Source of the DNA: Calycina herbarum
Taxonomy: Eukaryota > Ascomycota > Leotiomycetes > Helotiales > Pezizellaceae
NCBI GenBank assembly: GCA_001414485.1
Contig: LLEY01000010.1
Span: forward strand, 372,001 to 436,000
DNA length: 64,000 nucleotides
Direction: 5' to 3'
Shown here: one piece after another, positions 22,741 to 34,520 of the stretch
Layout of the letters: every line of letters begins with the position of its first letter
Position numbering within the stretch: position 1 is the stretch's first letter
Made by a program: the position numbers and the translations under genes
The notes under the pieces: generated by a model
What the model was told of the DNA's origin: nothing
Database searches by the model: none
The model's input: only the letters and a program-made list of their open reading frames with translations

Positions 22741-25700
22741 TTTTCTAAGTATAAGTAATTTAACTATTTAATTAAATACTTAACTTATTCTCTAATAAGT
22801 TTATAGTTAAGAATCCTCTTAACTTCGTATTCAACGTTTAGGTTTACTAGTTAAATTTCTATAAGTAGAGCTAGTAGTACTCCTAGTAGTACTAGTTTAA
22901 GTAAGGATATATAGAATACTAGATAGATGTTTATTATCCTTAGTAGTACTAATTTATAATTTAAAGGTCTCTTAACTTATTTAATTTTAAATAGTCTAAG
23001 TTTTTTATAATCTAGTTTATTACTTAGTATTTTTATATTAATATTCTTTTATACTAAGTAGACTTTATCTCCCTTTTTTAATATTAGCTCTTAACTACGT
23101 CGTTTATTATAGTAGTATATATTTCTTTCTACTATAAATTATAAGTCTTTTATAAGTTTCTTATATAAACTCTTAATTTTTAAGATATAAATATAAGTAA
23201 GTTAGTTATTAATAGTTATAGATAGCGGTTCTTAATATACTAATAATTCGTATCTAAAGTTAGTATAAAATAGTATAATAAGTGTTATTTCTATTACTAA
23301 ACTATTATAAGTAAACTATACTAAGGGTAGTAGTTCTACCTAGTTATTTTATTAGTAGTTTATATAATAATAAAAGTATATTTTAACTACTTAATTTATC
23401 TGTTCGTTTCCTTTATTTATTTAAGAGTAAAAAGCTATAGAAAGCTTTCTTTTTATACTTAATTATTTTATAAGAGTAATCTAAAATTTTAAGATAAAGA
23501 GCTTATCTCTATCTAAGATTATCTCTTCTAGTAGTCTATATCTTAAGACTACTTCTTTTAGGAATATAAATACTAATTCCTTAGCTATACTTAATTCTAT
23601 ATATAATACTAGAATTATATATTTTATAAGCTTTTCTATAATAACTAGGATAGAATTATATTTAACTCCTATTATTAGATCTTTAGATTTTAGTAATCTA
23701 ATAATAAAATCTATAGATATTAATTTCTAAGGTATTTATAGTATTAAAGTAGTATTTATCTATCTATAAGAAGTATAGTAGGAAGCCTTATTCCTAGTAT
23801 AGGTATTATATTCTACTATTACTTCCTTAACTATTATAGATAACCGATTAATATAGTAGTATTATCTTATTCTCTAGAGAGTTCTACGAATTCCTTAGTA
23901 TCTATAAGTAGACATAGTATAGTATTCTTATATAAACTCCTTAGTATATAAACTAGAAACCTATAGCTTTCCTTTTATATACTAGTTATAACCTTTATAT
24001 ATATTCTAAATCTTATCTATCTAGATATCGTTTATTACTACTATCTTATATATAGTAAGTACTAAGTCTCTATTTTTAAGAGTTTTTAAGATTATAATCT
24101 TCTTATACTCTTTATTTCTCTTATATCTAGGTTTCTAGCTAAGAGTATTAGTACAAGTATTTAACGTTCTTTTTATATATTAAATAATAATATTAAATCC
24201 TTTTAATATCTCTAACTACTTAGCTAATCTTATTATTATAAGTTTCTTAGTTATTATAAACGTTCTAAGGTTTTCGTAGTTAGATAAAACTATAACTAGG
24301 TGTTTTACTAGCTATAAATAAATTCTCTAGTATTCTAAAGCTAATACTATAGTAAGCAGTTCCTTATTAAAGATACTATAGTTTTATTATACTAAGTTAA
24401 ATATTTTAGAATAATATATAATAAGTATAAGTTTTCTCTTATTATTTAGTTATAAGTAAATTATACTTACTACTATATCTAAAGTATTTATTTTAATTAT
24501 ACTAACGTGCATGTATAGCGAACCGGCTAAACAAGCGAACCGGCCAACTGAAAACACACCTAAAATCGCGATTTTGACATTTTAATATCTCTACGAACTA
24601 TTAATCAAAAGTTTTAAAATTAAAACTTTGATTTCATTACTATATATATATTTAGAATTCTAAGTTTTAGACGCTATATGATTTTACTTAGCGATTCGCT
24701 TGAAAATACCCCTGTAATCTTGTCTTTTTTCTTCTTCTTTTAATAACTTTTTAATATAAATTAGCCTTAGTCTTACATTTTATAACTTTTATATTTATAT
24801 AGTAATGAAATCAAAGTTTTAATTTTGAAATTTTTAATCAACAATTCGTAAAGATATTAAAATGTCAAAATCGCGATTTTAGGTGTGTTTTTAGTTAGCC
24901 GGTTCGCTTGTTTGGCCGGTTCGCTATACATACACGTTAGGTTTATTTATATTAAAATTATATAAAATAGGTTTCTTTATAAACTTTACTTTAATTTTTT
25001 AAAAAGTATTCTCTATCTATTTATTTTATATAAACTTAATAGCTTTTCTAACTAGTACTAATATTAGTTTAGTAATCTTCGTATAGTCTTATATAAATAG
25101 ATAGCAAAAGTTTATAAATCTAAAAAAAGACTATATATCTTTTATATTCTCTAGTAATTTCTAGTTTAAGATATCTTAGATCTTTACTAGATCTATTTCT
25201 ATTTTCTCTAAGCTAAATACCTATTCTAAGAAAAGTATCTAAGTTACTCTAAACTCGTATTTTAAGAGTTTTAACTAAGAGTTTACTTTTATAAGTAGTC
25301 TTAAAACCTCTCTAACATATCTCTTATATTCTTTTTCTTTTTCTAAGAAGATTAAGATATTATCTAAGTAATAGATTACTATTACTCTTAGAAGATCTCT
25401 TAATATATTATTATTTTATCTCTAATATATAGCTAGTATATTATAAAGTCTAAATAGTATAACTATATATTTATAAAAGCCTAATAGTAAGGCGAATACT
25501 ATCTTCTATTCATCTCTAACTTTTATTTATATAAGTCTATAAGCGTTTCGTTAATCTAGTTTCGTAAATCGTACTACTTTGCCTAACTTATCCTATAAGT
25601 ATTAGCTTAGTAGTAGCAGATAAGCGTCTTTAACTATAATATAATTTACTTCTTAGTAATTAATATATACTCTTCTATCTAGATCGTCTTTCTTCTTAAT

Positions 25701-27980
25701 AATAAGTATATTTAAGATAATTAGTAACTTAGATTTTCTAATATATCTCTTCTTAATACCTTCCTTTATATAACTTTCTATTCTTTATAGACTTTTCTAG
25801 TTATATAACCGAAGCTTCTACTTTAAGAAGTAATAACCCTCTTTTAATTTAATCTTATAATTTTATAAGCAATGTTTCAGCAAAGCTTACAAGTCTTCTA
25901 GGTTTTTAAACAAAGCCTTAAATTCTCTATACTATATAGGTATTTTATTATCAGCTTTCTTACTAACCTATAGAAGACCCTAGACAAGGTGTCCTAGTAT
26001 CTTAGAAGAGGTAGCGCTAACCTTGTTCTAGCCTTATAGTTATAATTATAATCCTATATAATTATATTAACTAAAAGTTATTATTTAAGCCTTTTAATTA
26101 ATATCTAGATTATATTCCTAAATCTATAACATACTAAGTATTACCTCTTTACTTTCTATTTTAATAATATTAAATTATATATCTAAATAGTATCCTTTAA
26201 TATTAACTTTTATTAGAATAGTTTACTAATTAATAATCCTATCTTAGTAAGCAACGTCTATTCTATTAACCACCTCTAAGCAGTATAGTCTTATATTCTT
26301 AATTAGAACGTTTAGCTTTTTTAAAGCTATTAGAGAGAGGAAATTGCCTATTACTCTTAAGTTAATTATAACTCGAAGTTCCTTTCCTCTTATCTTCACA
26401 GTTATAACTAACTAACTTTCTCTAGAGATAGCACTTAGCTCTCTAACTATTAGTTAGTAGAGTTCTCTCTATACTAACTCCGTTTCTTAGTCTATATTAT
26501 ATTTATTCGTCTCTTAAAAGATTATACTAAATAATTTTCTACTTTCTAATTCTTAAAATATTACTCTAACTTTTCTAACTAAAGCGACTATAGTATACTA
26601 GCCTCCTATTTCCAGTATAGCTTTCTTATTATCAGGTAGTATATCTAAAAAACTAGGTTTAGAGCGTCTTATAAAGTTATTAAGACTCTACTATTACTAT
26701 AAGCTAGTTTCTTCCTAAAGATCTACGACTATCTAAATATCTCCTATCTCAGGTATACTAGATAGCTTACTAGATACTACTTATTCTAGTCTAGGTTCTT
26801 TAAATTCGATAGTTTCCCTTCTAGTAATAAGACTTACTAATGTTATTCTATCTCACTTATTTTAAACTATTTTATAGGTAGTTAAAATAGTAGAGTTAAT
26901 TCCTTAAGTAGAATATAGGTTCTAGTAATTAGGTTTCTAGTATTCTATATATACCTATCTATTCCCTCTCTCGAAGGTTCTAATAAATACCTATATCTCG
27001 TCTTATTTAGGCTTATATATTCTTAGATTTATTTCTAACAAATTAGATTCTAATTCTAATAACTCTAATAAACTTAATAATTCGTACTCTACTTAAAGAG
27101 GGAATCCGTATTCTATTTCTAATTATATATCGTAATATTCTTTAAGAAGTAGATTCCTACTATTATTAGTATCTTATACCTTACTATCTTAGAGTTCGAT
27201 TCCTTCGTTTAGCTACAGGTATATAGTATCTACTAATATATCTAAGGTATCTATTTCAATCTACGTACTATATCCTCTAGTCTTAAGTTCTTCGTCTATA
27301 AGTTCGATTCTTTCTAGCAAAGCTACTTCTTTTTAGACAGTAGCGTTAGCTTATTTCTCTTTAGAGTCTTTCTTCTTACTATACTTATTTACTCTATAGC
27401 TAGCGAGACTATAGTTATAATATAAGTTCTATTTACAACGACGATCTTACTCTTTCTAGGAAAGTCCTTTCTTTAGTAGGTTTCTATCTTAAGTTCCTTT
27501 TCCTAAGACCTAACACTTCTAAGTAGTATTAACTTCTATAGGATCTCTATAGTCTTTTTTCCTACCTTTTCCTTAATATTAATATCTATAACTACCTTTT
27601 TTCTCTAGACTTCTCTTATAATTCTAATTATCGATTTTAATAGCATCGTTAGTTAACTCGTCGAGTGTGTCTAGGAAGTTATCCCTAGCTAATTCATCCT
27701 TGACACTGTCCTTTAATCCTCTGTAGTACTGCTTACGTAGGGCTTTATCGTTCTAGCTAAGACGTGCAGAGTATTATTAGAACATTGACGTATATTTCCT
27801 ACCTTCTACGCTATATTTAATATTATAATAATAGAAAGCAATATCCGAGAAGGGTTCTAAGAGGCTAGAATTCTTCTATTTAACCCGGAAAGTGTAATTT
27901 CTATACTTAATCTTTAGCTAAAGATACCGACGCCTTTAAACTCCCTCCGAGTTCTACTTAGCCTTAGGTTTCATAGATAC
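22740..27980 (-). mobile_element. Ty3/gypsy retrotransposon relic
   Basis: Read on the minus strand, degenerate domains follow gypsy order. Gag is at about 27950-27600, with an 'LRKQYYRGLKDSVKDELARDNFLDTLDEL' type block (only part intact). A broken CCHC knuckle lies near 27440. Reverse transcriptase is at about 25850-25170: FTKLD-RNAY, then VIYYLDNIL where intact relatives have YLDDIL, with the start of RNase H following. Integrase is at about 23900-23300, with a DRDKLF block and then KRKLSIAF. The frame is broken by many stops at former Gln/Trp codons and TA richness is extreme, as in RIP. I could not find its two LTRs, so the limits are approximate. It interrupts the transposase of element A and is itself interrupted by the MITE at 24505. 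Confidence 0.8.
24505..24937. mobile_element. Foldback MITE 1, 433 bp, element-A-type ends
   Basis: Perfect TA duplications flank it (24503-24504, 24938-24939). Its ends (ACGTGCATGTATAGCGAACC and complement) match element A, including two AGCGAACCGG copies 17 bp apart. The inverted repeat extends far inward (ACACACCTAAAATCGCGATTTT on both arms, then TTTTAAAATTAAAAC), so most of the element can fold back on itself. The unpaired centre holds GCGATTCGCTT (24691) followed by ACCCCTGTA. It has no coding capacity. It is less RIP-damaged than the gypsy DNA around it. Confidence 0.85.
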
Positions 27981-28141
27981 TAAATAACTCTACTAAAGTC
28001 TTATTATAGACTATATTTATTAAAACTCGAATTTCCCGCTACTAAAGTAGCTCTCTAACCCCTATTTACAAGGCTATTAACCAGTTTACAAAGAGTGTAT
28101 CAAAAGTAATATATTAGCTAGTACTATTGAAAGCTGAGAAC

Positions 28142-28294
28142 TGTGACGGACGTGAATGAATAGCTTTTACCAGTGCGCCAGCCGGCCAAAAGGCACAAGA
28201 ATTGATCGGCAGACCAATTCGCTATTCTACTACTTGATAGGAATCCCGGTGTAACACCGCCCACGTGACCTCCAGCCACGTGACGGCTGTCACA
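28142..28294 (-). mobile_element. Solo LTR, 153 bp, TSD AGAAC
   Basis: It starts TGTGACGG, ends CTGTCACA, and is flanked by exact AGAAC duplications (28137-28141 and 28295-28299). It sits inside the C-terminal transposase segment of element A; removing it and one duplication rejoins the coding relic. In reverse orientation it resembles the solo LTR at 19865. It is GC-rich with intact CA and TG dinucleotides, unlike the host element, so it either arrived after RIP or was too short or unique to be targeted. Confidence 0.8.
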
Positions 28295-28686
28295 AGAACC
28301 AGAGACTTTAACAAGCAAATAAAGTACTAAGTAAGCGCTGTAGAGCTAAAAAAACACGTCTACAGCAAGGAGGATCACTTAGTCAACAGGAAGCACAGGA
28401 CCTATAGGATGATAGAGACGTTAGTAAGCAGGTAATATAAGAAATAAACAGAAGTAGTAGTCGGAAGCTGAGGGAAGAATCATATATACAGCGCTATAGC
28501 AACTACGGAGAGACTAGGCATAATATACACACCTACAATATTATAGAAGAAGTATCTAAGGAAGAGATTTCCGAGTAGTTTTAATTAATTAGAGGCGTTG
28601 TAGTAGAATTATTACAATTTTAATCGCGAGTATAGAAAATTTTAGCCGGTTCGCTTGTTTAGCCGGTTCGCTATATATACACGTTA

Positions 28687-29010
28687 TATTATAATTAAAA
28701 ATAGTATAGACTTTCTAATTATTAGATAATTCTTCTCTTAATTTCAATTTTCTATTACTCTAGAATAACTGAACTAATTCTAACTTCTTCTAAAATAGTA
28801 GTAACTACTTAATAAAACCTTAGACTTCTATATCTCTATGTTACTTTCTTTTAATTTTTTCTATTTCTTTTTTCTAAGGTAATTAAATCACTTTCTTATA
28901 CTTATAAAGAGTTATTACTAATTATAAATAGCTTAGTATACTGAATAAGCTTAATTTTCTACTTTGAATTATCTTTTTCAGAAGAATTAGAAGAGTTTAC
29001 TCTAGATTAT
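28687..29010. repeat. Degenerate tandem array, right part
   Basis: Continuation of the array at 20061-20874 after the transposon: anchors CTAGAATAACT near 28761 and CTAAGGTAATTAAAT near 28873, 112 bp apart, with the same flanking words. This places the insertion of element A inside a pre-existing array. It ends at the edge of the gene at 29140. Confidence 0.6.
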
Positions 29011-29139
29011 ATAACGTGAGACTGAAAAGTAATTAATTTCTATTCATACTTTTAGCAGTTCACAAAGTGTCTTTTCACCAAATATGGCTTTTCCCCTCTG
29101 CAGTCAGGTAGATGTATGTAATTTCATGGAATTTATACT

Positions 29140-30865
29140 CTACACTAAAACCTTCCTACCCGATGGCTTGAAGATTGAGGGACCAAAGGTTTCTTCATGC
29201 TCAATCAATCGAGATTTTGTTATCAGCACCCGCTTCCCCTCCGCCTGAATCGAAAGCTCGGAAGTCGCACACTCAATATCTTGCCATCTTTCCTCTAATT
29301 CATCATACGCTGAACGTGCCGCTTCAAAAAATCCCTCCTTGTTGCCCTTATGGTAGTGTTGTACTGCCAATCGCAAAGATTTTTCATGAGACAGATTGTA
29401 TTGTATGCCTCTCAGTCTGTTTTTGGCTTCAAGACTGCTATCAAACGCAGTACTTCGCGCCATATCGTATCTTGGAAAGGACGAACTCCAGATATCCAGA
29501 TAAACATGAATATTTTCCATTTCTTCTTTGGCTGCCTTTTGTTGTCTTTCCTTCTGGCCACCTATATGCTCCAATTCTGAAGATAAAAAGGGTGCACAAT
29601 GTTCTTCCAGTCCTTGTCGGCGGGCTTTAATCCTGTTGTAATATTTTGTACCCCTTTCAACAATATCTTTGCGCAACTGAATAAAAGAAATCATGCTGTC
29701 AGTTTCAAGGCACTTTCTTGCTTCAGTGAGAAACCAAAGCATATTTTCAAAGTCAAAACCCTCGATAAGTGGGTCCATGGCATTTCGGACAACTGGAAAG
29801 AAGCTCATGTCCTGTGGGACTTCGATATGATTGTTGAGGTTGTCCAGCAAGCCTTCCGACGTCAAAGCCATCTGTAACTTGAAGGGTTCGTAGAACTCGA
29901 AGGATTGACAGTACCGGAGAAGCTGGTTGAACATCAAGAACATGTAGTTGGCTGACGTGTCGCCTTTCACAAGGCGTGCTAACTCTTCTACCCGGTGCCT
30001 AGTCATGCCAGCCTCTTCAAGAGTTGTATCAAGTCTTCTATCGGAGTATCCACGACAAACTGTATCTTCTGACTTTCCCATGCGCATTGTAAAAATTCCA
30101 ATATTTCTTAAAAGATGGAAGTGGTTCAGAGCGTGAGAAACACTCTCGCGATAATCATTACGTACTGGTGCCGAGGTAATAGACGAAAATATCCCTAGGG
30201 TCTTTGGTGGCTCAAGAATGACTTCAACATTTTCGGGGTATGCAAGACAAATCGTTTGGCATAGGGTGACAACTCCCTCGGCTGGCTCGTTTCTGAGATT
30301 ATACTCGTTCACGCTCTTTTCCATGCTCAAGTAAATGTTCCATTTGCGCACTTTTCTGAATGACGAAGACGTCTCCTTCGATAGATAGTTGCTTTTCATG
30401 ATCGGATGGTACGAGTCTTTCCAGTGCCTAGTCAATGGGGAAATAATGGCACAATCTGGCTCTTCATTTATCGAAAAATTGGGCGTAACACATGCCGCGA
30501 AGAATTCGTCCTCCTTGTAAAGCACTGACGTCGCTTCGTCGCAGATTTGACGACAAGTTTGGAGGAGTTGAGGACTAAGATTGTATCGGAGGGCTTCTGG
30601 TCTGTTGATAACGGCCTTGAACGCGGAATAGGGGCCGTCGGAGGCTTTCGTAATGCTCTCGGCTGTACCGAGAATTGGATTTACGAGGCACAGTCTGTAT
30701 ATGGCAATTCGGACTTCGAGGGGGACAACTTTAAGGAAGTAGCACTGAGGCTTTTCTCTACGAGCTTTACCAACGTTAGCTTCTGCTTAAATCCAAGGGA
30801 TGAGTACATACCAGTAAGATTTTGGAGGTTTGACGCTGCTTTAATAGCACTATTCGCACCGGCAT
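29140..30865 (-). CDS. Large 2EXR-family protein, apparently intact, 552 aa
   Basis: Exon 1 is 30865-30812 (ATG, 18 codons) and exon 2 is 30744-29140, with a 67-bp phase-0 intron (GTATGT donor, GCTAAC branch, CCTCAG acceptor). Residues 22-85 carry the family block: 'PLEVRIAIYRLCLVNPILG', then 'LSPQLLQTCRQICDEATSVLY'. The shared central segment is 'ANYMFLMFNQLLRYCQSFEFYEPFK', and the C-terminal half is helical and charged. Relatives in this window are at 386, 14166 and 31480; this copy and 31480 are the only full-length ones without a visible lesion. It lies directly beside the RIP island and is divergent from 31480, 615 bp start to start. No signal peptide, membrane segment or enzyme motif is visible; function unknown. 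An alternative acceptor at 30756 would need a non-ATG start. Confidence 0.78.
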
Positions 30866-31479
30866 TGTCGACTGAAAGCTTGTTAGCTTCCACTTACACA
30901 AGCGACGGATGATAAATACCATCTTGGCTTTTGCCGTCGGTCTCTGACATAGTAGATTGCTGAGATGTATCCATCGTTACTGCGACCGTTAGATCTAGTC
31001 CGTAACTAAAAGAAACGACATACTCGCCTAGTTGCGCGTGGAGGATATGCGAGAAATCTTCGGAGGGGACGAAATGAGTTAGAAGTGGTTGGTGTAGAGG
31101 ACCATTAGAGAGACTGGCCAGCTTTACTCCCAAGTTCCTGGAGCAGAGAGAGTTGCTGGAACAAATAAACGAATTCTTTGTGTAGGTAGCAGACTGTGTG
31201 CATTAACAAGCTTGAACTGCAGTAGGATGTGTTGAATTTGCTGTCAGTCTGTAGCGTGGAAAGTATTGACAAGAATGAACAAGTCTTTTACCGGCTCTAG
31301 TATGCCTGGGGAACCTAAAGTTAGGGCTAAAGCGTTATATCGGCAAAATAAACACCGGTTGTCCGGTCTCGCTTAGCCTTGTCAAGCACATTATCAATTT
31401 GAGCTCTACCCTCACAATTGATCTCTTACATCTACTCCCTTGACTAAACCTTCAAAATTACAGCGGAATCACCATCAAA
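30866..31479. promoter_or_regulatory. Shared intergenic region of divergent paralogues
   Basis: This 614-bp stretch separates the start codons of two large 2EXR-family genes transcribed away from each other. Both 5' leaders and promoters must lie here. Open frames inside it (30894-31133 minus) lack an ATG-led coding signal that joins either gene. I could not pick out a convincing TATA box or regulator site. Confidence 0.55.
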
Positions 31480-33449
31480 ATGCCAAAGAGAAGAAGAGTG
31501 GAAGAGCAGCCTGGCTTGCAGGATTCCGATCAAGAGAACCCTCAAGTCGCGCGGAGTGCGAGAGCCAACAGACACCATTCTATTCAAGCACCGCGATCTC
31601 AAATGACAAGGTCAGAAAGAATGCAGCAATATCAGAGGTATTATCCTTTTCCCTTTGCCGTATCTTGTCTCAACGATTAAGAAACACGCTAATATAATGG
31701 CAGATTCATCGCCTCGCCGCAGAATTCGGCCTCGATGTCTGTGTTTTCGACAAGAAGCAACCTGGATACACCAATCAAACTGAGAGATCCCATATTTCTT
31801 CCTTCTTCGACCTATCGATCGAGATTCGACTTCAAATATACGAACTCCTCCTCATCAGCCCCTTGCTGGGAGAGTATCCCCAGGGCAGCACTCACGAGCC
31901 CACGAAGTTAGGGTTGGCACCTTCGATTTTGGGAACTTGCAAGCAGGTTTATGCAGAAGCAATAGACATCTTGTATGCGAAGAATACATTCTACGTTAGT
32001 ATTGATTACACTGATGGTATTCATGCATGGCGTTATGCATTGCCCTTGAATCGCTATATCAAATTTGGTCCATTCTCCTTTCGAAATCACCCAGCAACGA
32101 TGAAGATTAAACATTGGAAGCTTGTGGCCGAGCTAATTCCAGACCACCTTGGAAACGGAAAGCAACAGATTGATCTCTGGGAAGACTTTTGCCGATCCAT
32201 CGCTCGATATCCTCCAAAATCCATGGAGATTGGGTATGAAGTTGAAAAAGCGGGCGATTATTGGGGTGATTCTGCGGAGATACTAGATCTTTCACTTCAA
32301 CTGTTGAGAAACATAGACTGTGTGACATTTCGACCGCTTTTTTTTACTGAAATTAACGTGTCCGAGTATTCCGTCGAGGATTTGGAATCGAACAAGGCAT
32401 ATGTACTTTTGAATGTCGAAAAACTCACAGCTTCTATGACGAGCAAAGAAACAATGGAATTAGCCTTCGAGATGTACGTCCCCCTACTACGATATGCACG
32501 AGCTTTTGAGCGCGGTCATCAGTACAGACACTTCTTCGAAAATAACTCGACAATCCCCCAAAATTTTGATCTAGCAATGCCAATCCACGAGCGAACAGAC
32601 TGCCACATGTTGCACGAGCTAATGAGCTTCCTCCCGTTGGAACATGCGATGTTCAACGCCGAAGGAACTCTCTCACGCAACAATGTTGTCGAGTTCAAGA
32701 AGCAAAGGGCTGCTGTAGTCCGAGATCTCGAAACTCGATACCGCCGTATCTCCTTCGCCTGGGCTGCCCTCAACGAGGCACGACGAAGGCAAAGGGGACT
32801 TACCACAACACGGAATGGAGTTGAACATTGTATAATTGGCTACGGTGATTTTGGCAGCCAGTTTAGCTATCCAAACCTTCGCGAATTTTCGAGCATACAT
32901 TACGGTAAAGCTTTATATATCGAGATTATGGGTTTGGTGGAAGAATATGCTGCTGCCTTCGAACCGCATATCCCAGAACATATTAAGGTGGCTGTTCGCG
33001 AAAAACCCCTATACCGAGACCTCTGCCCAAGCGAGACACAGCAAAAGCTAAACGTACTCCGGACAGCATACAATGGCGCGCGGGAAGAGAAGGGTTGGGA
33101 CTTTTATCATTTGATGCGGGAGGTGATTGATGATCTGGATAGCCAATTCATGGAGATCAAGAAGGCCAGAAGTGCGTTGTTGGACTTCGATATCCTCAAG
33201 GAACCTGGTTTTGTTTTTGATTTCGATCTGGTTACCACGGGACCTAGTCGATTGATAGACTGGGCAGCGGAGATTCCGCCATATAAGCGGAAGACAGAAA
33301 TTGAGCCGGAGGAAACAGAGCCAGAGCTTGTAGCGCCATTTGAAATGGCTACCAGCACTTCGGGAAAGAAAGGTCCAATGCTTGTCTCGGTTTTGCGAAA
33401 ACACGAGGCCGGTCATCGAGTACTTCTTCCTGGTCGTGGTGGAGAATGA
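31480..33449 (+). CDS. Large 2EXR-family protein, about 606 aa
   Basis: The 3' exon from about 31787 to 33449 is certain: 'FFDLSIEIRLQIYELLLISPLLG', 'LAPSILGTCKQVYAEAIDILYAKNTFY', 'LAFEMYVPLLRYARAFERGHQYR' and a long helical C-terminus shared with the paralogues at 14166 and 29140. The first exon is most likely 31480-31637 (ATG in AAAATGC, basic MPKRRRVEEQ start). Joining them in frame needs acceptor 31785-31786 (CTGAGAG), a 149-bp intron. The better-looking acceptor at 31702-31703 (ATGGCAG, preceded by GCTAAT) puts the family frame in phase only with a different, ATG-less frame of exon 1. So the 5' end is either spliced as I give it or carries a frameshift. The C-terminal 60 residues are acidic then basic and unlike the paralogues. 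Function unknown. Confidence 0.7.
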
Positions 33450-34347
33450 AATATTTCGAAGTCAGTTACCTTCGTGTAGCTTGGTGGGGGCCAAGGTCGA
33501 CAGAATAAATTCGAGAGGTAAGCGTGGTCAGCGCGTTCAACTCAATTTTTTCCTCTCTCATTTACTTCCGGAGCCTAGGTTATTTACATCTCGTAAATGT
33601 TCCTCTTTCATGTTCCGGCTTTGCGACAGACACGAAGCGACACTGCCCTGAGGGGTTTTGGCTCTTTTTGGGACAATCTAATTACTTTACGGGACTTTTA
33701 CCTTAGTAAAAAGCGTCTTAGAGAGTGCTACATGATGAATTGTGAAAGTAGCAAATAAACATTTTGATAAAATATCGCTGGTCTTCTGTTTAATGAACCT
33801 TCCTCTCGAGTAAACATTCAGAGACCAACTGTTTTTTTCTTCTTCCAGCTAACTTAACAATACCTCAATTCGAAGAAATATTCTAGCGATTGTATGTGGA
33901 ATTTGACTGAGCTTTCAAAAGGCAATGGAAATGAATACAGGCCTTCGTCACCTACAACACCGTAATATTTACTAGACGCCACGCGAGCAACTAAATTTCT
34001 AGGCTTAGCTTGGAACTCCAAACATACACTTGAAGTGAAACGCTTCGAAACTCGTTACAACTTTAGTCACTTAAGCATGTGCTTCCGACACTAGGCTTCG
34101 AATTGAATAAAAATATCTGTTTCGGGGGTATATAGATGACTCTGAGCGTATCGCTCAAGGTATGTAGAAGATTACAAATATTCTACAGCGCGACCTCGTA
34201 AAAAGATTCGGCTTCGGAAAATTCAAGAACTTAGGATTTCATGGTGTACAGTAGTGATTGTTCGCTGTAAATGTGTATACTATCTTTCTACGGTAGATTA
34301 GAAGATGAGTGACATAAGTATATCTCTTGAAAGTTCAATTCGATAGG

Positions 34348-34520
34348 TCACCTGGGAATTGCAGTCTTTTTTTCACTAGGCTATTCCCAGGTTACCTAAG
34401 AACAGCACGAACCTCTATTTACAGGTAACCTAGAGATAACACCGAAGTTTCAAACATATTCTCAGTATACCTAGGACTAGCCTTAGCTTCTCTTTCTAAT
34501 TGCAGGTAACCCGGGAATAG
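34348..34520. repeat. Dispersed AGGTAACCT palindromic repeat, locus 1
   Basis: Three imperfect units with the word CTATT(T/C)-CAGGTAACCTA or its variant start at 34381, 34414 and about 34497, plus partial copies at 34348 and 34470. AGGTAACCT is its own reverse complement. The same word recurs as a tandem at 53314-53404. Confidence 0.55.

Larger units (their letters stand above)
20875..28684 (+). mobile_element. Element A: Fot1/pogo-like transposon with nested insertions
   Basis: The ends are inverted repeats of about 45 bp starting ACGTTT(A)TATATAGCGAAC on the left and the complement ACGTGTATATATAGCGAAC on the right, with a TA target duplication (20873-20874, 28685-28686). Each end holds two copies of AGCGAAC(C/T)(G/A)G, 17 bp apart. 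The plus strand carries a degenerate Fot1-type transposase: CENP-B/DDE-like segments from about 20940 to 21600, including a YNFNKT block where intact relatives have NFD(E/K)T, and the C-terminal part at about 28000-28600 with 'RCRAKKTRLQQGGSL' and a decayed CxxCGxxGH-type knuckle. Between them lie a gypsy relic, a MITE and a solo LTR. Stops replace Gln and Trp codons throughout, as RIP would produce. Dead element. Confidence 0.8.

Noticed and set aside
24505..24937. CRISPR-like or palindromic array
   Set aside because: The inverted arms and TA duplications show a foldback MITE; there are no regularly spaced repeats, and the host is a fungus.
28124..28318. 64-aa open frame in a GC-rich patch of the island
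   Set aside because: It lies almost wholly inside the 153-bp solo LTR defined by perfect 5-bp target duplications, so it is not a gene.
30894..31133. 79-aa frame between the divergent paralogues
   Set aside because: It does not join either gene in frame and has no family similarity.
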